NCBI RefSeq assembly: GCF_002002885.1
Contig: NZ_CP019510.1
Coordinates: forward strand, 5,270,001 to 5,334,000
Origin: Janthinobacterium sp. LM6
Lineage (GTDB): Bacteria > Pseudomonadota > Gammaproteobacteria > Burkholderiales > Burkholderiaceae_D
DNA: 64,000 nt
Direction: 5' to 3'
Notes under the pieces: model-generated
What the model saw: the letters and a program-made list of their open reading frames with translations, nothing else
Databases searched by the model: none
Told to the model about the DNA's origin: nothing
Program-made: the position numbers and the translations under genes
In this document: in pieces, positions 19,978-28,771 of the stretch
Layout of the letters: every line of letters begins with the position of its first letter
Numbering within the stretch: the first letter of the stretch is position 1

Positions 19978-20895
19978 ATGACCCTGCTGCACTGGACCCT
20001 CCCCCTGCCCGCCGGCTACCGCCGCGACGACGTCATCGCCTTCCACAGCCGCGACGGGGAAGCCGTGGCCGAACAAGTCACCGCTACGGGACTGCGCAAG
20101 GGCATCCTGCTTGCCGGCGTCCCTGTCGTGCTGGACGTGGCCTTCACGGACGCTGCGGCCATTTGCCGCGCCGAGATCGACGGCGGCGCCAGTGACGCTG
20201 TGCAAACGGCGCTGCACGGCGCCCTGCTCAACATCCTCGGCCTGCGCATCGATCCGCAGCCGTTCGCGCAACTGGCCGCCGCCGACCCGCTGCTGGCGCC
20301 TTTGATCGGCGTCAATCCGGGCTTGCGCATCGTGCAATCGGCCAGCCCCTTCGAGGCGCTGACCTGGGCCATCATCGGCCAGCAAATCAACCTGCCGTTC
20401 GCCATCGCCCTGCGCCGTACCTTCATCGTGCAGGCGGGACGCCGGCACGCCAGCGGCTTGTGGTGCTACCCGGAGGCGCGCGATGTGGCCAGGCTGGAAA
20501 TCGAGGATTTGACGAGCCGCAAATTCTCGCGCGCCAAGGCGGAAACCTTGCTGCGCCTGGCGCGCCTCGTCGACGACGGCGAGTTGTCGCTGGAGCTGCC
20601 CCCTTCCGGCGACGTGGCGGCCATATCGCAGGCGCTGCTGGCCGTGAAGGGCATCGGCCCGTGGACCGTCAACTACGCGCTGCTGCGCGGCTACGGCTAT
20701 GCCGACTGCTCGCTGCACGGCGACGTGGCCATCCGCGCCGCCCTGCAAAAGCTGCTCGGAGAGGAAACGAAACCGGACATGGCGCGCACGGAACAATGGC
20801 TGCGCCAGTACGCGCCGCACCGCACCATGGCGGCCGCCCACCTGTGGGCCAGCCTGCACGCGCCGGCAAAAAATATTTTGCCGACCGGGGAATAA
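19978..20895 (+). CDS. alkA: DNA-3-methyladenine glycosylase II (AlkA-type)
   Basis: Base-excision repair enzyme removing alkylated purines and pyrimidines. A helix-hairpin-helix motif plus Gly/Pro/Asp loop is seen as AVKGIGPWTVNY followed by the catalytic Asp in LHGDVAIR. The WAIIGQQINLPFA segment is typical of AlkA. About 305 aa, slightly longer than the E. coli enzyme. ATG 19978 is used here; an in-frame TTG at 19969 would add three residues. No clear ribosome site is visible for either. No Ada domain is fused. Confidence 0.88.
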   Translation: MTLLHWTLPLPAGYRRDDVIAFHSRDGEAVAEQVTATGLRKGILLAGVPVVLDVAFTDAAAICRAEIDGGASDAVQTALHGALLNILGLRIDPQPFAQLAAADPLLAPLIGVNPGLRIVQSASPFEALTWAIIGQQINLPFAIALRRTFIVQAGRRHASGLWCYPEARDVARLEIEDLTSRKFSRAKAETLLRLARLVDDGELSLELPPSGDVAAISQALLAVKGIGPWTVNYALLRGYGYADCSLHGDVAIRAALQKLLGEETKPDMARTEQWLRQYAPHRTMAAAHLWASLHAPAKNILPTGE

Positions 20896-20952
20896 ACGGC
20901 GGGCGGCAGGCGTCTATCCCTTGCAAGCCCCCAAAACCTCAAGGAGACCATC

Positions 20953-21324
20953 ATGCGCTTTACTACTTTTGCCGCCACCGCCCTTTGCACCGCCTTGTCC
21001 GCCCCGCTGGCCTTCGCCGCCGACGTCATGCCCGCCAACGGCATGCTGGTCAACGCCGGCGGCATGACCGTGTACGTGTTCGACAAGGATGTCGCCGACA
21101 GCGGCAAGAGCGCCTGCAGCGGCGGCTGCCTGGCCGCCTGGCCCGCCGTCATCGCCACCGAAGCGGCGCCCGCCGCCCCCTACGGCAGCATCAAGCGCGA
21201 AGACAACGGCGCCATGCAGCTGACCTACAAGGGCAAGCCCCTGTACCTGTACAAGGAAGACAAGAAGCCGGGCGACGCGGCCGGCGACAATTTCAAGAAC
21301 GTGTGGCACGTCGTCAAGCCGTAA
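20953..21324 (+). CDS. Secreted COG4315-type repeat protein
   Basis: 123-aa exported protein with a signal peptide ending LAFA (about residue 22). It carries two copies of the Yx(F/W/Y)xxD motif typical of COG4315: YVFDKD and YLYKED. A CSGGCLAAWP segment after the first repeat is also characteristic, and the C-terminus has NFKNVWHVV. The family function is unknown. It is followed 21 bases later by an ECF sigma factor and its anti-sigma factor, so it may be a regulated target or sensor of that system. AAGGAGACCATC precedes the ATG. Confidence 0.85.
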   Translation: MRFTTFAATALCTALSAPLAFAADVMPANGMLVNAGGMTVYVFDKDVADSGKSACSGGCLAAWPAVIATEAAPAAPYGSIKREDNGAMQLTYKGKPLYLYKEDKKPGDAAGDNFKNVWHVVKP

Positions 21325-21345
21325 GCAGCCCTGCCCGCCGCCACG

Positions 21346-21867
21346 ATGACCACGCAAGAGGACAGCCGCCAGCTGCAAGCCTGCCTGCCCGGCCTGCGCC
21401 GCTATGCGCGCGCGCTGGCAGGCGCCGCGCACGCGGACGACCTGGTGCAGGACACCGTGGAGCGGGCCTGGCGCAAGTTCGACCAGTGGCAGCGCGGCGG
21501 CGAAATGCGGCCCTGGCTGTTTTCCATCATGCATAACCTGCACGTGGATCAGTTGCGCCGCCCCGGCCTGGCGCTGCAGGAGCTCGACGACGACGCCGTG
21601 CTGCCCGCGCCGGAACGGGCGCCGGGACAGGCCATCGCCATCGGCGAAATGGATGCGGCGCTGGCCCGCTTGCCGCTGGGGCAGCGCGAAGTCATCCTGC
21701 TCGTCGCGCTGGAACAGATGCCGTACGAGCAGGTAGCGTCTACGCTGGGCATCCCCGTCGGCACCGTCATGTCGCGCTTGTCGCGCGGGCGCGAGCGGCT
21801 GCGCGAACTGCTCGATGGCCGCCCCGCCGGCAGCCATGGCGCCCCCACCCTGAAAGTCGTGAAATGA
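21346..21867 (+). CDS. ECF-family RNA polymerase sigma factor
   Basis: 173-aa alternative sigma factor with region 2 (DDLVQDTVERAWRKF, then PWLFSIMHNLHVDQLRR) and region 4 (LPLGQREVILLVALEQMPYE, VASTLGIPVGTVMSRLSRGR). There is no extra C-terminal domain. It overlaps the downstream anti-sigma gene by four bases (ATGA), implying stoichiometric coupling. It probably controls its own operon including the secreted protein upstream; no AAC-type -35 was confidently identified. Confidence 0.92.
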   Translation: MTTQEDSRQLQACLPGLRRYARALAGAAHADDLVQDTVERAWRKFDQWQRGGEMRPWLFSIMHNLHVDQLRRPGLALQELDDDAVLPAPERAPGQAIAIGEMDAALARLPLGQREVILLVALEQMPYEQVASTLGIPVGTVMSRLSRGRERLRELLDGRPAGSHGAPTLKVVK

Positions 21868-22649
21868 CAACGCAAGCCATCAGCGAAGCGCAATTGCACG
21901 CCCTGGCCGACGGCGTCCTGCCCGAGGAGCAGCGCGCGGCCATCGATGCCCACCTGCGCGCGCATCCCGAGGATGCCGCCAGGGTGGATGCGTGGCGCGA
22001 ACAGAACCGGCAATTGCGCGCCCTGTTCGATCCCGTGCTGGACGAAGCCGTGCCGCCGGCCCTGCGGCAGGCGGCATCGCCAGCGGCGGCGAACGGCGCC
22101 TGGCGCCGCCCCGCCATGCAGGCGGCAGCAGCCATCGTGCTGCTCATCGCGGGCGGCGCGGGCGGCTGGCTGCTGCGCGGCGGCGACGGCACGAGCGCCA
22201 GCGCCAGCCCCCTGACCCTGGCGCGCAGCGCCGCCATCGCCCATGCCGTCTACACGCCCGAAGTGCGCCATCCCGTCGAGGTGGGCGCGGAACAGGAGGC
22301 GCACCTGGTGCAATGGCTGTCGAAACGCCTGGGCACGCAACTGCAGCCGCCCGCGCTATCGCCGCTGGGCTACCAACTGATCGGCGGGCGCCTGCTGCCC
22401 GGCGATGGCGACGGCCCCGTGGCGCAATTCATGTACGAGGATGGCGGCGGCAAGCGCCTGACCCTGTACGTGGCCAAGGAACGGGCCGGCAGGCAGGAAA
22501 CGGCCTTCCGCTACACGCAGGAGAAGGAACTGAGCGTGTTTTACTGGATCGACGGCCAGCTCGGTTATGCCCTCTCGGCGAACCTGCCCAAACAGGAACT
22601 GGGCAAGATCGCCGGCGCCGTGTACGCGCAGCTGGAGCAGGCGCGCTAA
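21864..22649 (+). CDS. Transmembrane anti-sigma factor
   Basis: 261-aa protein starting inside the stop of the ECF sigma gene. The N-terminal cytoplasmic part (LHALADGVLPEEQRAAIDAH, then ARVDAWREQNRQLR) matches the anti-sigma zinc-finger-like fold of the ChrR/RsiW type but lacks the HxxxCxxC cysteines, so it would be the zinc-free version. One membrane helix follows at about residues 86-106. The periplasmic domain ends in FYWIDGQLGYALSANL, as in many alphabet-soup anti-sigma factors thought to respond to oxidative signals. It presumably holds the sigma factor inactive until a periplasmic signal arrives. Confidence 0.88.
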   Translation: MTTQAISEAQLHALADGVLPEEQRAAIDAHLRAHPEDAARVDAWREQNRQLRALFDPVLDEAVPPALRQAASPAAANGAWRRPAMQAAAAIVLLIAGGAGGWLLRGGDGTSASASPLTLARSAAIAHAVYTPEVRHPVEVGAEQEAHLVQWLSKRLGTQLQPPALSPLGYQLIGGRLLPGDGDGPVAQFMYEDGGGKRLTLYVAKERAGRQETAFRYTQEKELSVFYWIDGQLGYALSANLPKQELGKIAGAVYAQLEQAR

Positions 22650-22692
22650 GCCCCTCCATCCATGCGCAAGTGCGCTGAACGCCAGCCCGGCA

Positions 22693-23214
22693 TCAGCCCA
22701 GCGCGCGCTTGAGTTCCGCATACGCGTCGACCAGCCGTTCCTTCGAATAGCCGCGATTGAGGCCACTCGGATTGGGCAAGATCCACACGCGCGCGCCGCC
22801 GAAGCGCTCCGGCTGTTCGCCCCACGCCAGCTGGCGTTTTCCCGTCATCGCCGCGTAGGCGGCCTTGCCCAGGAAGGCGATCCACTGCGGCTGCGCCCAT
22901 GCCAGCTTGTGCCGCAGGCCCGCCGCCGCTTGCGCAAATTCGTCCGTCCCCACCTGGTCCGCGCGGCTGGTCGGGCGCCCGACGGCCGCCGTCAAGCCCA
23001 GCCCGAAACCGAGCACGCTGGCATCGTCCTGCGGCGCCACCAGGTGCGGCGTGAAGCCGGCCAGGTGCAGCACCGGCCAGAAGCGGTTGCCGCGGCCGAG
23101 AAAATGGTGGCCGGCGGCCGCCGCATCCACGCCGGGATTGAGGCCGCAAAAAACCACCTGCAAGCCGGGAGCGAGGATGTCGGGCAAGCCCGGCGCCGTT
23201 GTGAGGTATGTCAT
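22693..23214 (-). CDS. mug: G/U mismatch-specific DNA glycosylase
   Basis: 173-aa base-excision repair enzyme acting on uracil or ethenocytosine opposite G. Motif 1 is GLNPG (24-28) in VVFCGLNPGVD, and the NPSGLN motif is near the C-terminus (about 148-153). Size matches E. coli Mug (168 aa). It is divergent from iorA, with a 152-base intergenic region. Together with the AlkA-type gene 2 kb away it makes this a small repair-rich area. Confidence 0.92.
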   Translation of the reverse strand: MTYLTTAPGLPDILAPGLQVVFCGLNPGVDAAAAGHHFLGRGNRFWPVLHLAGFTPHLVAPQDDASVLGFGLGLTAAVGRPTSRADQVGTDEFAQAAAGLRHKLAWAQPQWIAFLGKAAYAAMTGKRQLAWGEQPERFGGARVWILPNPSGLNRGYSKERLVDAYAELKRALG

Positions 23215-23366
23215 GGAAAACTCCGATATCAGAAGCCGCAGTATGCCACCGGCGCCATCTCCTGCAGCGCAGGGCGGCTGGTGCTACCATCCCCTACTGA
23301 TGAGCTAATCCGTTTGGCGGATGGCCGTCGCGCTGTCCCGCACCATCCCCACTCCGAGGAATACAC

Positions 23367-23843
23367 ATGACGACCCTGACCATCAATGGCAAGCAGCACG
23401 ACCTTGCACTGCCTGAAGACACGCCCCTGTTGTGGGCCTTGCGCGACGAACTGGGCATGACCGGCACCAAATTCGGCTGCGGCATGGCCCTGTGCGGCGC
23501 CTGCACCGTGCACCTCGATGGCGAAGCCATCCGCTCCTGCGTGACGCCCGTGTCGGCCGCCGCCGGCAAGAAGATCACCACCATCGAAGCGGTGGGCGAA
23601 GACAAGGTCGGCCTTGCGCTGCAACAAGCCTGGCAGGAACACGGCGTGCCACAATGCGGTTACTGTCAGGCCGGGCAAATCATGTCGGCCACGGCCCTGC
23701 TGCACAAGACGCCAAGACCGAACGACCAGCAAATCCGCGAAGCGATGAGCGGCAATATCTGCCGCTGCGGCACCTACACGCGCATCCACGCGGCCATCAA
23801 GCAGGCCGCAAGCAGCATCCACGCAAAAGGAGCGGCCAAATGA
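23367..23843 (+). CDS. iorA: Isoquinoline 1-oxidoreductase-type small subunit, two [2Fe-2S] clusters
   Basis: 158-aa iron-sulfur subunit of a molybdenum hydroxylase, passing electrons from the molybdenum centre. The plant-type ferredoxin cluster ligands fit Cys38, Cys43, Cys46 and Cys58. The second cluster ligands fit Cys97, Cys100, Cys132 and Cys134 in QCGYC and CRCG. Its stop overlaps the start of the large subunit (ATGA). CCGAGGAATACAC precedes the ATG. There is no signal peptide of its own; such subunits are usually carried across the membrane with the Tat-exported partner. Confidence 0.92.
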   Translation: MTTLTINGKQHDLALPEDTPLLWALRDELGMTGTKFGCGMALCGACTVHLDGEAIRSCVTPVSAAAGKKITTIEAVGEDKVGLALQQAWQEHGVPQCGYCQAGQIMSATALLHKTPRPNDQQIREAMSGNICRCGTYTRIHAAIKQAASSIHAKGAAK

Positions 23844-26146
23844 GCATCCATGACACTGCCGCCGCACATTCGCCCGCGCGGCGCAACTGGCTCAAGGCCG
23901 CCGGTGCGCTGGCCGGCTTGACCCTGGTAGCCGGCCCTTCCGGCCTCGTGATGGCGGCCGATGCCGTCAAATACGGCGGCGACAAGATGGCTGGCGGCGT
24001 GGTCGACGACACCCTGGTCTTCCTGTCGATCGGCGCCGATGGCATCGTCACCATCGTGGCGCACCGCTCCGAAATGGGCCAGGGCATCCGCACCAGCCTG
24101 CCCATGGTGGCGGCCGACGAACTGGGCGCCGACTGGGCGCAGGTACGCGTGCAGCAGGCGCCCGCCGACGAAGCGCGCTACGGCAGCCAGGATACGGACG
24201 GTTCGCGCAGCATGCGCCACTCGTTCCGCGCCATGCGCCACGTGGGCGCCACGGCGCGCCTGATGCTGGAAACGGCCGCCGCCGTGCGCTGGGACGTGCC
24301 CGTGACGGAAGTGAAAGCCGTCAACCATGCGATCGTGCATGCGGCCAGCGGGCGCTCGCTGTCCTTCGGCGCGCTGGCCGAAGAAGCGGCCATATTGCCC
24401 GTGCCGCCGCGCGCGCGCATCAGCCTGAAAACGGCGGGCGAGCTGCGTTATATAGGCCAAAGCAGCACGCGCGGCATCGACTTGCACGACATCGTCACGG
24501 GCAATACCCACTTCGGCATCGACACGCGCCTCGACGGCATGGCGTACGCCGTCATCGCCCGTCCGCCCGTCTTCGGCGGCAAGCTGAAAAGCGTGGACAA
24601 GACGGCGGCCCTGAAGGTGCCGGGCGTGCTGCGCATCGTCGAACTGGCGGGCAGCCCGCCGCCGGCCATGTTCAATCCCCTGGGCGGCGTGGCCGTCATC
24701 GCCAGCAACACCTGGGCTGCCATCAAGGGCCGCGAAGCGCTGGTGCTGGAATGGGACGACGGCCCGAACGGCGCCTACGATTCGAAAGCCTTCCGCAAGA
24801 CGCTGGAAGCGGCCGTGCGCCAGCCGGCCAGCCCGGCGCGCGACCAGGGCAAGACGGTGGCGACCCTGGCCGCCGCTCCCGCCGCGCGCAAATTCAGTGC
24901 CGAGTACTATCTGCCCCACCTGGCCCACGCCACCATGGAGCCGCCCGCCGCCACCGTGCGCATCGCCAACGGCAAGGCCGAAGTGTGGGCCTGCGTGCAG
25001 GCGCCGCAGGCGACGCGCAGCAACGTGGCCAAGGCCCTGGGCCTGGCGTATGACGACGTGACCGTCCACGTGACCCTGCTCGGAGGCGGCTTCGGGCGCA
25101 AATCGAAACCCGATTTCGCCGTCGAGGCGGCGCTGCTGTCGAAAGCCATGGATGGCGCGCCCGTCAAGCTGACGTGGACGCGCGACGACGACCTGCAGCA
25201 CGACTACCTGCACACGGTGTCCGTCGAACGGCTGGAAGCGTCGCTCGATACGAAGGGCATGCCGACGGCCTGGCTGCACCGCACGGCCGCCCCCACCATC
25301 ACCTCGACCTTTGCCGCCGGCGCGAACAGGCAGGCGCCGTTCGAGCTGGGCATGTCGGCCATCAACGTGCCGTTCGCCATTGCGAACATCCGCGTCGAGG
25401 TGCCGGAAGTGCCGGCCCACACGCGCATCGGCTGGTTCCGTTCCGTGTCGAACATCCCGCACGCGTTCGCCATCCAGTCGTTCACGGCCGAACTGGCCCA
25501 CGCGGCAAAGAAGGACCACCGCGACTACCTGCTGGCGCTGCTGGGCCCCGCGCGCAAGATCAACCCGGCCGACCTGTCCGATGGCTGGAACTATGGCGAG
25601 GATCCGGCGAAGTATCCAGTCGATGTCAAACGCATGCGCCACGTGATCGAGCTGGCGACGGCCAAGGCGGGCTGGGGCCGCAAGCTGCCCAAGGGGCGGG
25701 GCCTGGGCCTGGCCGTGTCCTACAGTTTCGTTACCTATGTGGCGGCCGTGATCGAAGTGGAGATCAATGCGGCCGGCGAAGTCATCGTGCCGCGGGTCGA
25801 CATCGCCATGGATTGCGGCCCGCAGATCAACCCGGACCGCGTGCGCTCGCAGATCGAAGGCGCCTGCATCATGGGCCTGTCGCTGGCCATGAGCGGCGAG
25901 ATCAGCTTTAAGAATGGCCGGGTCGAGCAAAGCAATTTCCACGACTACGCCGTGCTGCGCGCCGCCGACGCGCCGCGCGTGATCCACACGCACCTGGTGC
26001 CGGGCACCCTGGACATGGAGCTGGGCGGCGTGGGCGAGCCGGCCACGCCGCCCATCGCGCCCGCCCTGTGCAACGCCATCTTCGCCGCCACGGGCAAGCG
26101 CATCCGCGCCCTGCCCGTGGGCATGCAGCTGGCGAAAAAAGCCTAG
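23840..26146 (+). CDS. iorB: Isoquinoline 1-oxidoreductase-type molybdopterin subunit, Tat-exported
   Basis: 768-aa catalytic subunit of the xanthine dehydrogenase/aldehyde oxidase superfamily. It has a twin-arginine leader RRNWLK (residues 14-19) followed by a hydrophobic stretch, so it is probably periplasmic and exported folded with IorA. Motifs include the GQGI loop ([10 protein letters not shown]), [13 protein letters not shown] and the GVGEPATPP segment that carries the catalytic Glu in this superfamily. There is no FAD subunit gene, as usual for the IorAB type, which hands electrons to cytochromes. The substrate (N-heterocycle or aldehyde) cannot be told. Its TAG stop shares the CTAG tetranucleotide with the stop of the convergent MFS gene. 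Confidence 0.92.
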   Translation: MSIHDTAAAHSPARRNWLKAAGALAGLTLVAGPSGLVMAADAVKYGGDKMAGGVVDDTLVFLSIGADGIVTIVAHRSEMGQGIRTSLPMVAADELGADWAQVRVQQAPADEARYGSQDTDGSRSMRHSFRAMRHVGATARLMLETAAAVRWDVPVTEVKAVNHAIVHAASGRSLSFGALAEEAAILPVPPRARISLKTAGELRYIGQSSTRGIDLHDIVTGNTHFGIDTRLDGMAYAVIARPPVFGGKLKSVDKTAALKVPGVLRIVELAGSPPPAMFNPLGGVAVIASNTWAAIKGREALVLEWDDGPNGAYDSKAFRKTLEAAVRQPASPARDQGKTVATLAAAPAARKFSAEYYLPHLAHATMEPPAATVRIANGKAEVWACVQAPQATRSNVAKALGLAYDDVTVHVTLLGGGFGRKSKPDFAVEAALLSKAMDGAPVKLTWTRDDDLQHDYLHTVSVERLEASLDTKGMPTAWLHRTAAPTITSTFAAGANRQAPFELGMSAINVPFAIANIRVEVPEVPAHTRIGWFRSVSNIPHAFAIQSFTAELAHAAKKDHRDYLLALLGPARKINPADLSDGWNYGEDPAKYPVDVKRMRHVIELATAKAGWGRKLPKGRGLGLAVSYSFVTYVAAVIEVEINAAGEVIVPRVDIAMDCGPQINPDRVRSQIEGACIMGLSLAMSGEISFKNGRVEQSNFHDYAVLRAADAPRVIHTHLVPGTLDMELGGVGEPATPPIAPALCNAIFAATGKRIRALPVGMQLAKKA

Positions 26147-27339
26147 GAGCGCCGCGCGGCGGGCAACTGCAGCAGCAGCGCGGCGGCGGCGACCAGGGCG
26201 GCGCCGGACGCCAGCAGCCACATGGGCCAGTCGAGCAGGAGCAGCAGCCCGCCGGTGGCGGCGCCGACGGCGCTGCCCAGGTACAGCGCCGATTCGTTGA
26301 GGGCGATGGCCAGGTTGCCGTCGCCCTCGCGCGCACGCACGGCCAGCAGTTGCTGGTTTTGCGGCACTTGCAAGGCCCAGCCAGCCGCGCCCCACAGCAC
26401 GATAGGCGCCAGCATCAGCCAGGCCGACCAGCCGGCCGCCAGCGGCAGCGCGCCCAAGGCCAGCGCCAGCAGCAACAAGATGAAGCAGGTCAGTTTCGGC
26501 GCCGCCACCTTGTCCGCCCATGGTCCCACCAATACGCTGCCCGCGATGCCGCCCACGCCCCAGGCCCACAGGAAGGGCGTGGCGGACACCGGCGCGCCAT
26601 GCGCGGACCACGCCAGCAGCGGCGCGATGAAGGTGTACATGCCCAGGCTGGCGATGGCTGCCAGCAGCGACACGAGCAAAATGACCAGCACCTGCCCGTC
26701 GGCCAGCAAGGCCAGCTTGCGGCGCAGTGAAATAGCCGGTGCGGCAGGCAGCGCGGGCAGCTTCCACAGCAAGCCCGCCAGCGCCAGCGCACCGAGAAGC
26801 GCCACCAGCCACAGGGCCGCGGCCCAGCCCAGCTGCTGCGCCAGCAGCAAACTCAAGGGCACGCCCAGCACCGTGCCGCCCGCCATGCCGCCCATGATCG
26901 CGCCGATGGCCTTGCCCCGCTGCTGCGGCGCCGACACGCCGGCCGCCGCCGCGATGCCCAGCGCCAGGTACACGCCCGCACCGATGCCGGCGATGGCGCG
27001 CCATGCCAGCAAACCGCTGAAACCGGGCGCCAGCGCGCTGGCCCCGTTCGCCAGCACGAACACGCCCAGGGCGAGCAAAAGGCCGGAGCGCTGCGCGCGC
27101 GCCGGCAGCAAGGCCACCATCAGCGGCGAGCCGAGGCCATAGGCCAGCGTAAACGCCGTCACCAGTTGCGCCGCCATCGCCAGGGAAACGGAAAACGCGC
27201 CGGCGATCATCGGCATCAGGCCTGCCGTTACATACGACGCCATGCCCAGCGCGAACGCACCCACGGCGATCAGGTAGACGGTGGCGGGCAGCACGGCGGC
27301 GGAAGTGCCAGTACTGGCGTGAGAAGAATAGTCGGACAT
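26143..27339 (-). CDS. MFS transporter, drug/arabinose-efflux type
   Basis: 398-aa inner-membrane permease with about 12 hydrophobic helices. The N-terminal half has features of the DHA1/arabinose-efflux group (AYGLGSPLMVALLPAR, later WRAIAGIGAG and MGGMAGGTVLGVPL). It probably exports a small molecule. ATG 27339 was chosen because AAGG lies eight bases before it; a TTG at 27343-27345 two codons upstream sits too close to that site. It is divergent from an XRE regulator with a palindrome between them, suggesting the regulator controls the exporter. Confidence 0.88.
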   Translation of the reverse strand: MSDYSSHASTGTSAAVLPATVYLIAVGAFALGMASYVTAGLMPMIAGAFSVSLAMAAQLVTAFTLAYGLGSPLMVALLPARAQRSGLLLALGVFVLANGASALAPGFSGLLAWRAIAGIGAGVYLALGIAAAAGVSAPQQRGKAIGAIMGGMAGGTVLGVPLSLLLAQQLGWAAALWLVALLGALALAGLLWKLPALPAAPAISLRRKLALLADGQVLVILLVSLLAAIASLGMYTFIAPLLAWSAHGAPVSATPFLWAWGVGGIAGSVLVGPWADKVAAPKLTCFILLLLALALGALPLAAGWSAWLMLAPIVLWGAAGWALQVPQNQQLLAVRAREGDGNLAIALNESALYLGSAVGAATGGLLLLLDWPMWLLASGAALVAAAALLLQLPAARRS

Positions 27340-27381
27340 GGGCAAGCCTTCAGGAAGAAAGCCGGCATTCTGGAATACAAT

Positions 27382-27408
27382 ATAAACAATTACAATTTAA
27401 CTGTTTAT
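27382..27408. promoter_or_regulatory. Candidate operator between the MFS and XRE genes
   Basis: Inverted repeat ATAAACA (27382-27388) and TGTTTAT (27402-27408) with a 13-base AT-rich centre. It is in the middle of the 110-base divergent region, 43 bases from the MFS start and 42 bases from the regulator start. Confidence 0.45.
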
Positions 27409-27449
27409 GCTATTACTAATGGCAACAGGCTTACCGGAAAGGCAGCACC

Positions 27450-28238
27450 ATGCGTACTTTGGCCCGCACCCGCCACGAACTGGCCGCCTACCTGCAGGCG
27501 CGCCGCGCACGCCTGTCGCCGGAAGACGTGGGTTTACCCGGCGGCGGGCGGCGCAGGACGCCGGGCTTGCGCCGCGAAGAAGTGGCGGCGCTGGCCGGCG
27601 TGGGACTGACCTGGTACACCTGGCTGGAGCAGGGGCGCGACATCGGCGTCTCCAGCGCCTTTCTCGACAAGCTGGCCGAAGTGCTGAAACTGGACGCGGG
27701 CGAACGCCGCCACCTGTTCCTGCTCGCGCATGCGCGTCCGCCGGCCGAAGAGGGCAAGACGTTTTGCGTGGTGCCGCCGCCGGTGCGCCACCTGATGCAC
27801 GAGCTGGCGCATCCCGCGTATGTGCTCAACCTGCGCTGGGACGTGCTGGCGTTCAATGCGGGCGCGGATGCCCTGTTCGGCTTCGGCGCGCATGTGCCGG
27901 CGCGGCGCAATCTGCTGTGGCTCTTGTTTACCGACCCGCTGCTGCGCTCACGCTTCATCGGCTGGGAAGAGCAGGCGCCGCTGATGCTGTCGAGCTTTCG
28001 CCGCGACTATGCGCGCGCCACGCAGGAAGCGGACATTCACGCGCTGGTCGACGAACTGGAAAAAGTCTCGCCCGAATTCAAGCTGTGGTGGCGCCGCCAC
28101 GACGTGCATGCGCCATGTGCCGGCGTGCGCTGCCTGGACGTCGGCGGCGAAGGCATCGCGTATGAGCACACCTCGCTGACCATCGATGCGGACCGCCACC
28201 TGCGGCTGGTGGTGTATGCGCGCCAGGTGCCAGAGTAA
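27450..28238 (+). CDS. XRE-family regulator with MmyB-like ligand-binding domain
   Basis: 262-aa DNA-binding protein. The N-terminal helix-turn-helix (about residues 8-75) reads RTPGLRREEVAALAGVGLTW and then YTWLEQGRDI, the hallmark of the MmyB-like group. The C-terminal PAS-like domain contains NLRWDVLAFNAGADALFG and continues to a YEHTSL segment. In known cases such proteins bind fatty acids or other small ligands and control a neighbouring gene. The MFS exporter is the likely target. Confidence 0.9.
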   Translation: MRTLARTRHELAAYLQARRARLSPEDVGLPGGGRRRTPGLRREEVAALAGVGLTWYTWLEQGRDIGVSSAFLDKLAEVLKLDAGERRHLFLLAHARPPAEEGKTFCVVPPPVRHLMHELAHPAYVLNLRWDVLAFNAGADALFGFGAHVPARRNLLWLLFTDPLLRSRFIGWEEQAPLMLSSFRRDYARATQEADIHALVDELEKVSPEFKLWWRRHDVHAPCAGVRCLDVGGEGIAYEHTSLTIDADRHLRLVVYARQVPE

Positions 28239-28254
28239 ACACTACCGCACAACG

Positions 28255-28289
28255 AAAAAACCGCTGACCCTCTTGCGAGGAATCAGCGG
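28255..28289 (-). terminator. Terminator of the downstream initiator tRNA gene
   Basis: On the minus strand the stem CCGCTGA.../TCAGCGG with an inner GAGG/CCTC pairing is followed by six T (28255-28260). It sits between the convergent XRE gene and tRNA copy 1. Confidence 0.8.
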
Positions 28290-28297
28290 CTTCGAAT

Positions 28298-28374
28298 TGG
28301 TTGCGGGGACAGGATTTGAACCTGTGACCTTCGGGTTATGAGCCCGACGAGCTGCCAGACTGCTCCACCCCGCA
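28298..28374 (-). tRNA. tRNA-fMet: Initiator tRNA-Met (CAT), copy 1
   Basis: 77-nt tRNA with encoded CCA (28298-28300). The anticodon loop is CTCATAA and the anticodon stem ends in three consecutive G:C pairs (CGGG/CCCG), the mark of initiator tRNAs. The acceptor starts T1 and ends A72, so the 1:72 position can form a U-A pair instead of the usual C x A mismatch. It is identical in sequence to copy 2 and has its own promoter and terminator. Confidence 0.95.
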
Positions 28375-28379
28375 GCAGA

Positions 28380-28409
28380 ATTATATACCAGATTGTTGCG
28401 AGGCGTAAA
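28380..28409 (-). promoter_or_regulatory. Promoter of tRNA-fMet copy 1
   Basis: Read on the minus strand: TTTACG (28404-28409), an 18-base spacer, then TATAAT (28380-28385), five bases before the tRNA 5' end. Confidence 0.55.
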
Positions 28410-28491
28410 GGGCAAGATTTGACAATTGCATGCGCGCCCCGCCTCGCGGCGATTGCCGATGGGCAAATGATGGGTGCGCCAGGCGGAAATG

Positions 28492-28527
28492 AAAAAAGCC
28501 GCCGATCTTTTGCAAGAATCAGCGGCT
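28492..28527 (-). terminator. Terminator of tRNA-fMet copy 2
   Basis: On the minus strand AAGCCGCTGATTCTT pairs, with a G/T wobble or mismatch, with AAGATCGGCGGC around a GCAA loop; six T follow (28492-28497). It resembles the terminator of copy 1, pointing to duplication of the whole unit. Confidence 0.8.
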
Positions 28528-28536
28528 TTCCGGTAT

Positions 28537-28613
28537 TGGTTGCGGGGACAGGATTTGAACCTGTGACCTTCGGGTTATGAGCCCGACGAGCTGCCAGACT
28601 GCTCCACCCCGCA
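28537..28613 (-). tRNA. tRNA-fMet: Initiator tRNA-Met (CAT), copy 2
   Basis: 77-nt gene identical to the copy at 28298-28374, with the CCA encoded at 28537-28539, the CAT anticodon, a GGG/CCC anticodon stem and a T1-A72 acceptor end. The two copies lie 162 bases apart, each with its own promoter and terminator. Confidence 0.95.
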
Positions 28614-28618
28614 CAAGA

Positions 28619-28648
28619 ATTATAAGGGCAAACAGGTGGCTTAGGCAA
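28619..28648 (-). promoter_or_regulatory. Promoter of tRNA-fMet copy 2
   Basis: Minus strand TTGCCT (28643-28648), an 18-base spacer, then a perfect TATAAT (28619-28624) just upstream of the tRNA. Confidence 0.6.
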
Positions 28649-28771
28649 TAGCTATCTCAAATTAGACCGCAATAGAGCCATTTTATTAAAAATGCGTTCA
28701 AAAGTACGTCAAGCAGCTTGGCCAATTGCCGGTTGGCATTGTGTCCGCCCGTCACGCCACGCCGCACGCAA

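Noticed and set aside
23432..23839. N-terminal extension of the iorB frame to 23432
   Set aside because: That part lies within iorA in another frame; the ATGA overlap and the twin-arginine leader set the start at 23840.
23774..27004. A 1076-codon minus-strand frame across iorB and the MFS gene
   Set aside because: It crosses two genes with clear family motifs and is Gly/Arg/His-rich without domain features.
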